The notes beneath the pieces are model-generated. The model saw nothing but the letters and a program-made list of their open reading frames with translations, ran no database searches and was not told the origin of the DNA. DNA of 64,000 nucleotides from Luscinia megarhynchos (Eukaryota; Chordata; Aves; Passeriformes; Turdidae), in the NCBI GenBank assembly GCA_034336665.1, contig CM067592.1:43119761-43183760 (forward strand). The letters are read 5' to 3'. Both the position numbers and the translations under genes were made by a program. The first letter of the stretch is position 1, and each line of letters opens with the position of its first letter. Positions 1-8,883 of this stretch are shown one piece after another.

Positions 1-1032
1 GTGCTCACAGGCAGTTCAGGACGTGTGGGTTAGCTGAGAGGACAGTGAGGTGACCTGGCTGAGTGACAGTGACACAGGATGTATCTGGAGGCCTGGAGCT
101 GGTGGGGTTCCTCAGGGGTCAGTTCTGGGCTCAGTCTCATTCAACCTGTTCATCAGTGACCTGGAGGCAGGGGCAGAGTGCAGCCCCAGCGAGTTCCCTG
201 GCAACACAAAGCCAGGAGTGACCAGTGCCCCCGAGGGCTGTGCTGCCCTTCAGTGGGACCTGGGCAGGCTGGAGAGCTGGGCAGAGAAGAAACATCTGAA
301 ACTCAGCAGAGGCCAGTGCAGGGTCCTGCACCTGGGGAGGAACAACCAGCTCAGGCTGGGGGTGACCTGCTGGAGAGCAGCTCTGAGGAGAAGGACCTGG
401 GGGACCTGGTGGACAACAAGCTGTCCCTGAGCCAGCAGAGTGTCCTGGGGACCAAGAGATCAATGGGATCCAGGGTGCATTAGGAAGAGCATTGCCTGCA
501 GGTGAGAGAGGTGATCCTGCCCCTGTGCTGTGTCCTGGAGAGGCACGTCTGGAGTGCTGTGTCCAGTCCTGGGCTCCTCAGGACAAGAGAACTACTGTAG
601 AAGGTCCAAGAGAGGGCTGTGAATATGATGAGAGGACCAGGGCATCTCTCTTAAGAGAAAGGGCTGAGGGAGCTGGGCCTGTTCAGCCTTGATAACAGAT
701 GACTGAGAGGGGACCTCTGCAATGCATGCAAGTAGATAAGAAGGGAGGGAGTCAGGGGATGGAGCCAGGCTCTGCCTGGTGGTGCCCAGGAACAGAGCAA
801 GGACCAGTGGGCACAAACTGAAACAAAAGAATTTCTATATGAAGATGAGGAAAAACTTCTTTACTTTGGGAGTGACAGAACACTAGAACAGATTCCTGGG
901 GGAGGTTGATGCATTTCCTCTGGAGATGTTCAAAACCCACCTGGATGTGATCCTGGACAATCTGCTTTAGCAGGGTGTTGGACTGAAAGATCTTCCCATC
1001 CCAGTGATTTCATGGTTCTGTGGCTCTGTGAA
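1..1032 (+). mobile_element. CR1 LINE fragment (copy A), 3' part, cut by window edge
   Basis: This is a non-LTR retrotransposon of the avian CR1 family, sense on +, entering from outside the window. Around 50-230 one frame encodes the reverse-transcriptase motif GVPQGSVLG followed by FNLFISDLE. The catalytic box expected next (FADD-like) reads FPGN at about 205-220, so the enzyme is dead. The frame then shifts: VLHLGRNN lies in the first frame, and DLLESSSEEKDLGDLVDNKL is continued in another. The segment 660-960 matches the CR1 C-terminal region (ELGLFSL-like, then KTHLD-like). The end at about 985-1032 carries the short repeated ATTCTGTG-like tail (tttcatggttctgtggctctgtg). There are several frameshifts and stops, so this is a fossil. 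The 3' boundary is accurate to about 10 bases. Confidence 0.9.
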
Positions 1033-2399
1033 ATGTTGTAAGAACACTCTTTCTTCTCTACTAATTTTTAGTAGATTGAAACAAAAACATTTTTTTTTAT
1101 TTTTTTATCCACGCATGTGTTTTCTAACATGCTGTTTTTCAGACTCAAACACACATCTGATGGGATCAGGCACATGGTTTGGTTTTGTATTTGCTTTTTA
1201 CAAGAGGATGATGAAAGCATTTGTTCTTAAGTCAGCTTTGGCGTATATGCTTTATGTATGCAAACAGCCAGGAGAAGCAGAAATTTTTACCTGGATTTCC
1301 TAAATCCAGAAAGCTATAGATAACAATTTTCCAACGAAATTTTGTTTTGCAAAGCATTTGATATGAATTCTGATACACTGAATACACTGATATTGAAGCT
1401 TCTGAGTGAAAAAAGGTTTTAGTCCTGAAGCAGCAGAGGGAGCTATGCTGACACAATTAGCTGCATTCCCAGGCTTCTGCAACTGTGAATAGAGACTTAG
1501 ATTTGTATGCTGCCTTTTCCTGACATCTGTAGAAATTAATATGTTCAGAATATACTAAACTGTGACACCCGCCTCAGGGTAGGTGTAGCCTGAGGGTTAA
1601 GCAACAAGACGAAAAAGTAAAGCAGAACAAAACATTCAAATGGTCTAAAGTACTAAAACACCTAAAAGACCTTGCAGCTCAGTGGGATACATGCTTTTCA
1701 GGAAATTTGACAGTTTTGGAAATCACATTTTTTATTTCAAAAATGTGGGGAATTCCAGTCATTACTCTGGGAGCCCAGACTGGCCTTTTAACCATCACCT
1801 ACATCTTCCTACATCTGCATCATGACAATGGCAACAACTCACAAAGCTTTTTGCCATCTCCCCAAAACATGTATTCTACTGACTGCCCTGAGGTGTAAGC
1901 ATGCATTGCAGCAAGACACATGCCTAAACACATGGTGGAAAAACAGAGAGAGCTTAATTGCTTATACTTAAGCATATGTCTAAGCTTTTTTTCTCCTTGA
2001 AAAGCTTCACTTGTAAGCCTGTTAATGTAAAGTGGTTAATCCCTTGGGAGTGAAATATCTGAATAAGTTTTACAAATAGCCACATGGACTCTTTACACTT
2101 GTTGTATTACCTTAAATATGTGTATTGATCTGTGTGTGTGTGGATTTGTACATGTATAAAAATATTGTCATGAAGCTATATAGTAATATACATATAGCTC
2201 TTACTACCTTCGTTCATACCTGCCTCATTTTGCACTGCAATTTGAAGGCTAGCAACCACCAAGAGAAATATGCAAATGCAAAAACAAACAGTGTCTCAGA
2301 GGTCACCACAGTGAGTCTTTGGTTCTCTGTTCAATAGAGTGAAAATGACCATAGCAAATGAAGACTAAAGAAAACATAACCCTCTGGAAATTATAAACT

Positions 2400-2400
<1 letters not shown>
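1033..2400. other. Non-coding single-copy DNA, no gene seen
   Basis: This is AT-leaning, CpG-poor sequence with no supported exon or RNA gene. A small hairpin is visible: CCTCAGG at 1572-1578 pairs with CCTGAGG at 1589-1595 across a 10-base loop. If the NRG1 reading of the window is right, this is intronic. Confidence 0.6.

Positions 2401-2426
<26 letters not shown>
2401..2426. repeat. (AT)13 microsatellite
   Basis: Thirteen uninterrupted AT dinucleotides, preceded by TT and followed by GAAA. It is self-complementary, likely length-polymorphic, and easily extruded as a hairpin. Confidence 0.97.
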
Positions 2427-2430
<4 letters not shown>

Positions 2431-3280
2431 ATTGACTGAATTTCAAGTACTTCTCACAGAGGTATAGAGGAGAGGCCAGAAAAACTTACTATTGACTTTG
2501 TATAGAATAATAAAACCACTCATTTATAGGTTTTCTTTCAGTCAGAGCATTTTGGTATTAAATTATGGGCTCTTTTTACTCAGTGCATGGCAAAGTCAGG
2601 GAATGACAGAGAGATAAAGGAGAATTCCCAAGCTGCCTATCAAAGAGATATTTTCTGGAGAGTTTCCCTGAATCCACTTGAAGTTCAGGGGCAGGATGGG
2701 GACTGATAGTACTGCAGGCAGGGAGAGCAGGAGTGTGTACATGGGGACCCATGTAATTTTAACTATGAGGGTGTTTTGATCCCACTGCAGAGGACCTGTC
2801 CAGAGCTGAAGGTCCTTTCTTCTCCATCATTGCTCTTGAAAATGGTTCATACAGGTATTGAAATGGAAGGATTGAAATGTTGCTTCAGCTTGACAGGGGA
2901 GCTGATCTGAAGCTCAGAAAAGGGCATATGGTTGCTCTTCCAGTATTGTAACAGGCCTCACAGTAAGATGGTTAAAAGAACAGACACTTTATCTGTTTGG
3001 TAAATTCATGTTTGCCCTCCTGGTTTCCCTCATCATCCCTTTCTCTCTCTTAATTCATGCTTTTGTTATCTAAATGTGAAACCTCCTGAAGTCAGACACT
3101 TTGCCACTTCTTACAGATTACCAGAAGTGTGCATCCTGTCCCTAGACACATCTCTCAGATAAATCACTAATTAGTTTAAATCTTCTCAGGTTGTGAGAAT
3201 CAAATGCTATAGTTCTAAATGCAGGCTTGGGTATTCCCTTAAAAATGACCTCACTTTTTTTGTTTGTATTTTTCCTGGGG
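2427..3280. other. Non-coding single-copy DNA, nothing recognised
   Basis: No open frame of note, no repeat family recognised, and ordinary composition. Confidence 0.6.
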
Positions 3281-3305
3281 TTTTGTTTGTTTGTTTGTTT
3301 GTTTG
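3281..3305. repeat. (TTTG)n microsatellite
   Basis: About six TTTG units run without interruption, flanked by GGGG on the left and AGAAAAATAAATAGATAGA on the right. Confidence 0.95.
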
Positions 3306-3505
3306 AGAAAAATAAATAGATAGACTGAACAGTGCAGTGCATTTGACATGCCCTTTAGTGGTACCAAACTGTTACTATAGAAAAAGTCTGAAGAGCCGAC
3401 ACAACTCACTACAGCAGACTCAGTGGCCTTCAAAACCTTTACAATCCAGTCAATAAACAAGAGATTATATCAACAGCAAACATCAATAGTGCGTTTCCAT
3501 TACAC

Positions 3506-3557
3506 AAAAAAAACCAAACCAAACCAAACCAAAACAAAACAAAAAAGACAAAGAAAC
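3506..3557. repeat. A-rich (CCAAA)/(CAAAA) low-complexity tract
   Basis: An A run grades into CCAAA and then CAAAA units, directly upstream of the large polypyrimidine array. Two near copies of TTAAGATTGA (about 3562-3571 and 3574-3583) sit between the two tracts. Confidence 0.9.
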
Positions 3558-3583
3558 AAAGTTAAGATTGACATTAAGATTGA

Positions 3584-3832
3584 TTCCCTTCCCTTCCCTT
3601 CCCTTCCCTTCCCTTCCCTTCCCTTCCCTTCCCTTCCCTTCCCTTCCCTTCCCTTCCCTTCCCTTCCCTTCCTTCCCTTCCCTTCCCTTCCCTTTCCCTT
3701 CCCTTCCCTTCCCTTCCCTTCCCTTCCCCTTCCCCTTCCTTCCCTTCCCTTTCCCCCTTCCCTTCCCCTTCCCTTCCCTTCCTTCCCTTCCCTTCCCTTC
3801 CCTTCCCTTCCTTCCCTTCCCTTCCCTTCCCT
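3584..3832. repeat. TTCCC pentamer array (GGGAA on the minus strand)
   Basis: Uninterrupted TTCCC units run from 3584 to about 3670 (about 17 copies). The array is then interrupted by single-base slippages (TTCC, TTTCCC, TTCCCC) up to 3832. The + strand is pure pyrimidine throughout. The minus strand has runs of three or more G every five bases, which satisfies the G-quadruplex pattern many times over and suits triplex (H-DNA) formation. It is continuous with the following GAAACTTCCCT array, which probably arose from it. Confidence 0.97.
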
Positions 3833-4968
3833 GAAACTTCCCTTCCCTTCCCTGAAACTTCCTTCCCTTCCCTTCCCTTCCCTTCCCCTTCCCTTCCCTG
3901 GAAACTTCCCTTCCCTGAAACTTCCCTGAAACTTCCCTTCCCTGAAACTTCCCTTCCCTTCCCTTCCCTGAAACTTCCCTTCCCTGAAACTTCCCTTCCC
4001 TGAAACTTCCCTTCCCTTCCCTTCCCTTCCCCTTCCCTTCCCTTCCCTTCCCTTCCCTTCCCCTTCCCTTCCCTTCCCTTCCCTTCCCCTTCCCTTCCCC
4101 TTCCCCTTCCCTTCCCTTCCCTGAAACTTCCCTGAAACTTCCCCTGAAACTTCCCTGAAACTTCCTGAAACTTCCCTGAAACTTCCCTGAAACTTCCCTG
4201 AAACTTCCCCTGAAACTTCCCCTTCCCCTGAAACTTCCCTGAACTTCCCTGAAACTTCCTGAAACTTCCCTGAACTTCCCTGAAACTTCCCTTCCCTGGA
4301 AACTTCCCTTCCCTGAAACTTCCCTTCCCTGAAACTTCCCCTGAAACTTCCCTGAAACTTCCCTGAAACTTCCCTGAAACTTCCCTTCCCTGAAACTTCC
4401 CTGGAAACTTCCCTGAAACTTCCCCTGAAACTTCCCTTCCCCTGAAACTTCCCTTCCCTGGAAACTTCCCTTCCCCTGAAACTTCCCTTCCCTTCCCTTC
4501 CCTGAAACTTCCCTGAAACTTCCCCTTCCCTTCCCCTTCCCTTCCCTGAAACTTCCCTTCCCTTCTCTGAAACTTCCTGAAACTTCCTGAAACTTCCCTG
4601 AAACTTCCCTTCCCTGAAACTTCCCCTGAAACTTCCCTGAAACTTCCTGAAACTTCCCTTCCCTGAAACTTCCCTTCCCTGAAACTTCCCCTGAACTTCC
4701 CTGAAACTTCCCTGAAACTTCCCTGAAACTTCCCTTCCCCTGAAACTTCCCCTGAAACTTCCCCTTCCTGAAACTTCCCTGAGACTTCCCTGAAACTTCC
4801 CTGAAGCTTCCCTGAAACTTTCCTTCCCTGAAACTTCCCTGAAACTTCCCAAAACTTCCCTTCCCTGAAACTTCCCTTCCCTGAAACTTCCCTTCCCTTC
4901 CATGAAACTTTCCTTCCCTGAAACTTCCCTGAAACTTCCCTAAAACTTCACTTAAACTTCCCTTCCCC
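3833..4968. repeat. GAAACTTCCCT minisatellite with TTCCC interludes
   Basis: The 11-bp unit GAAACTTCCCT appears at 3833 and dominates to 4968, with length variants: CTTCC, CTTCCCC, and units extended by one or more TTCCC. Blocks of pure TTCCC return at about 4010-4120. No stop codon occurs in the purine strand of either unit, which creates minus-strand open frames of more than 460 codons made only of G, K, R, E, S, F, Q and V. These are not genes. Each TTCCC-GAAAC junction forms TTCCCTGAA, a TTCN3GAA (STAT-type) motif; I counted about 45 by hand. Confidence 0.96.
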
Positions 4969-6793
4969 ATGAGAACGTTAATTTTGAGAGCTAATAGTCT
5001 GCTTTTTAAGTGTGCTAAGCTCTTGGGAATTCACATTGACCTGGGCCTGGATCTCATATCTGTGCACAACATTAACTTCTCTGATACACCACAGAGCTCC
5101 AACCTATCTCAAACAGGACATGTTAAGCATATTTTTACTTCTGTTCCTCTCAGCCTCCGCTGTGAGAAGAGGATAATAGCCTCTAGTGTCATCATGGTGA
5201 TAATTGCATGTTTATGAAGCTTTCAGATAATACAATAATGAAAGCCATAATAATTGAGGAAATAAATAGCAGTTCATTTTCGTCCAATTTTAAATACTTT
5301 GTAACTACTGGAGAGTGAAAGAAAACAGAGAAAGGGAAATGTATAAACATCAGGATGGGGGTAACTCCACACAGTGGAATGACAGAGAAATAATGATATA
5401 TTCTTACTGCATAAACCACATTACTTCTCTTCTGAACACCACATAAATTTGAGATCAGGTTGTTGAAACATGGATCAAGATTCATCTACCAACAAACAAA
5501 CAAACAAAAAAACCAAATGGGTGAATTAATGCTTAATAAAGCAAGTTTAAGTTTCTACTTGTGTGATTGTCCATGCGAAAAAAAATACTGAGAATAAGAG
5601 CTTAATATTGTTCCTTTTTACTTTTGAGATATAAATCTTGATAACTTCATTTTAATACAGCTGTAATTCTGTCACAAAGTTTTTGTGGTAACAAATACAC
5701 CAAGATGAAAACTCCAGATACCTGATCTCCAAGTTGCATGTAATCAGCAGGACCTTGCAAGAACTGAAGGTGGGAAGTTTGTTGAAGCAATCTGAGTGCT
5801 GATTTAATGGTAGTTTTATTAGTGTTGTCCTTCCTACAGATTTTATCTGCAGAATCTCAGCGATGTCCATGAAGAATGTGTGTTGCATTGTGCAGGGAAA
5901 AGCATTCATGCCTATCTGTGTGCTCTTTTGAACTCTGCTAGGATGGCAGAAGCCAGCATTGGCCAGCCTGGAAGATGCCCTTTATTCGGCAAGGCCAGCA
6001 GCAGCCCGTGGGGGAAGGTGGCAGTCAGTCAGGGGCTGTGGCTGTGCCACACAATCTGTGGAGACGGTTTGCCTGCTTCTAAGATGGGATGAGCTTGTTT
6101 CTTACATGTGTTTATCTTTAAGGCATATACAAACAAAGGGATTTACCTTCTTGGGCTAACATTCACGTTTCCGTCCCACCTGTGATCTGAATCATTGTCT
6201 TTGCTAAAAGTACTGCACTGTTTTACAGAGGGATATTCCACCTGACCTGCAGCATAGGGAACTTGTAGGGGAACTGAATGTTCCCTGTCCCCTGTCAGGC
6301 AGTGGTCTAGACCACCACAGTGTACTAGCACATGATCTTCACCTTGGCTAACACAGTTGAGAGTCAGGAAAAGGAGACACTTTCCTACTTCATTGTGGCA
6401 TGCCAGATGTTCCGCTGCAGAGCTGTCCCAAAGCTCCCTGGAACTGGTCACATCTGACTATCTGCTCCCCTGATGCTTTCACCTTACAAGAGTTTCCCAG
6501 GTCCTGTCCATCAGGTGAATGCAGTCCTTGAGGAAGAGATTTCAGGAGGACATGAACACAGGCTGTTTCACTGAAATTCCTGATCCTTACTAAGAAATTG
6601 CCATTTCTCACGTACTTCACACAGTTGTACAAATGGCTTTTCCCAACCTCTTTTAGGCCTGTGCCAGTTAAACAAATCTGAGTGAAATGAAAATAAAACT
6701 CTGCTCTTTTTGCAGTATCTTTTTCAGAAGACCAGACCCCAAAATCCTCTCACAGACCTATACAAGTTCAGAATATTTTGGATGTGTATTTGC
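4969..6793. other. Non-coding single-copy DNA
   Basis: No gene is supported. The only notable element is a short (CAAA)n tract at 5491-5512. The open frames here are under 105 codons, resemble nothing I recognise, and fit chance. Confidence 0.6.
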
Positions 6794-7575
6794 GAATCAC
6801 AGTATCACTTAGGTTGAAAAAGACCTCTGAGATCATAAAACCCAACCTTAGACAGAACAACACATTACCAACTGGATCAGAGCATTAAATTCTATGTCAT
6901 TTCTTGAACATTCCCAGGGATTATGACTCTACCAGCCCCTGGGAAGTCCATTACAATGTTTACAACCCTTTGCGTGAAAAAATTATTCCTAATGTCCAGC
7001 CTGAAGTTCCCCTAGGGCAGCTTGAGGTGGTGTTCTCTTGTTCTGCCACTTATTACCTGGGAGAAGAGGCCGATCCCCACCTGGGTGCACCCTCCTTTCA
7101 GGCAGTTTTAGACAGTGATAAGGTCACCCCTGAGCCTCTTTTTCTCCAGGCTAAACAACCCCAGCTCCCTTGGCAGTTCCTTGTAAGATTTGTATTCTAG
7201 ATCCTTCCTCAGCTTTGTTCTCATTCCTAATGTTATGTCCAGCCTTCCTGGACCCTTTGTTATTAAATGCTGTTTCCCAGGGGAGTCTCTGAGCCAGTGT
7301 CCTGAACAGGCCAAGGTTCATCCTCTGGAAGTCCGAGGGTCAAGTATTTTGCTGATCCCCTTCCCTACTTCTCCAAGAATCAAAAACTCTGTGATTGATT
7401 CCATGGTCAGTGTGCCCAGCGTGGCCCCTGACCAGCACATGCCCCCCAGCCCTTCTCTGTTTGAGAGCAGCAGCTCTGGCAGGCCATGCCCTGGCAGGCT
7501 CCCCTACCAGCTGTGTGTGGTTACCTTCTACACACTTCAGGAACCAAGTTAGATACTTTATGTTCTCTGTTAGGA
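6794..7575 (-). mobile_element. Old CR1 LINE with internal deletion (endonuclease joined to C-terminal/3' end)
   Basis: Antisense CR1 relic. Read on the minus strand from about 7575, it carries the end of the endonuclease region. The residues FLKCVEGN, TQLVGEPAR and GHTDHGIN, then a DSPGK piece near 7280, match the CR1 pattern FLECVEDN, TQLV-EPTR, LGHSDHE, VPWE. At about 7220-7240 it jumps to the C-terminal part ([20 protein letters not shown] at about 7200-7140). It then runs through the 3' UTR to the repeated tail GAATCACAGTATCAC at about 6794-6810. The whole reverse-transcriptase core is missing. A 68-codon open frame (7314-7108) crosses the junction. Two nested insertions are an alternative to a deletion. 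Confidence 0.82.
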
Positions 7576-8775
7576 GAACAAAATTATCCATTGTTGTGAC
7601 TAGGAGCTTTTGTGGTTTTTCTGACCTTGTCAGAAGAAAAAATTCTGCAGTTTTAGAAATTTATATCTTTGGTTATTGTCTTAAATATGGCTTCCAACTG
7701 TACAGGCCCTGCAAGAACATAGGAAGAAGCACTTCCTGTCCCAAAGTGCTTAAGACACATTATAGCTACACCAGGAGTATTTTATTGGCATTGGTGTATA
7801 AGGAATACTGCCTTGTTCCATTGCTACATTTGGCACAGACTAGGACAGCTATATTCTAGTTTTTCCAATCTAATGACATCTTTAGTGGGGTGGCCTGCAG
7901 CTTTCTGTCAGAAGGGACAGGTGTCTTTATACCTCTGTCTGAAATTGTGGCAAAAGAGCACAGCTGATCCTGTTGAGCACTGTGCACCTCCCTCAGTTGT
8001 CTCAAGGGCTGCCTAGAGACCCAGCATTTCGAAGCATTCCTGACAGAGCTGTCTGCAAGTCTTGTTTTTCTTTTATGTTACTGTTTCGTGCAGTAGATCA
8101 AGAAAGTGGGCAATCGTTTTTGACTGAGATTTCCCAGTCCTAGTTTAGCAACAGAATGGGAGGAAAGCAGGGAAAAGGTCTGATCCAAACTGAGCTTCTA
8201 GGATGTTTGATCTTCCCTTGTCCTTTTTCCAAGGCTTAGCACAGCTTACATCTCTAAGATAAGGGATACCCTAGATCGCCATGACCTCAATTGTACCTGT
8301 TAGGGACTGTTTCACTGAGTCCAAAGACTGCTTCATAAACAGCATCTCTGCCTACAAGATGTTCTGGCAGCCAGATGTGAAGGTTTATTCACTAGTACAC
8401 AAGGAAGACGTGACAGCCTTTTGGGATTTTACAGGCTGAGTCATTGTATAGTGACTAAGAATGGTTATTCATCAGTAGCTGACTACTAAACCATCTTGCA
8501 GCCTTACAGGACAGCACCCATCAAAAAACTTTGCAGAAAGTTGACTTTAACCCCATATTTAGTTATCAGGTTTTAGGTCCCATTATGAATAACTTTGTGA
8601 TTCAGATGTCTCAGAGATGTTCAGAAACCTCTTACCATAAGGTTTCCTTGTCACTGTAATTAATCATAACATTCCCAGAAGCAGGTAGGTCCTCCCATGC
8701 AACATGATGATTGAATGCAGGTGGTGGAAAGCAGCCTTCCCCATCCATTTCCTAAGCAGACAGTAGGAAAAGACA
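7576..8775. other. Non-coding single-copy DNA, nothing recognised
   Basis: No exon, RNA gene or repeat family recognised. Base composition is ordinary. Confidence 0.6.
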
Positions 8776-8883
8776 GAAAAAAAGAAAAAAGAAAAAAGAA
8801 AAAAGAAAAAAGAAAAAAGAAAAAAGAAAAAAGAAAAAAGAAAAAAAAAAAGAAAAAAGAAAAAAGAAAAAAGAAAAAAGAAG
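8776..8883. repeat. (GAAAAAA)n heptamer array
   Basis: About 15 near-perfect 7-bp units, with one longer A run near 8841-8850. It is all purine on +. The minus strand is stop-free and reads as F/L/S-rich open frames that are not genes. The regular 7-bp spacing of A6 tracts is not the 10.5-bp phasing of bent DNA. The tract should be stiff and disfavour nucleosomes. Confidence 0.97.

Noticed and set aside
50..430. Functional reverse transcriptase in CR1 copy A
   Set aside because: The catalytic FADD-type box reads FPGN and the frame shifts shortly after, so it is a fossil.
3483..4970. Minus-strand open frames of 495 and 467 codons (GKFQGSFRE-like repeats)
   Set aside because: They are produced entirely by the stop-free purine strand of the TTCCC/GAAACTTCCCT array. 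Composition and periodicity are those of the DNA repeat, not of a protein.
7395..7859. 154-codon plus-strand open frame
   Set aside because: It is largely the antisense shadow of the CR1 endonuclease relic and has no independent support.
8505..8530. RE1/NRSF silencer site (GGACAGCACC at about 8511)
   Set aside because: Only the right half-site matches. The left half and the spacing do not fit the canonical 21-bp RE1.
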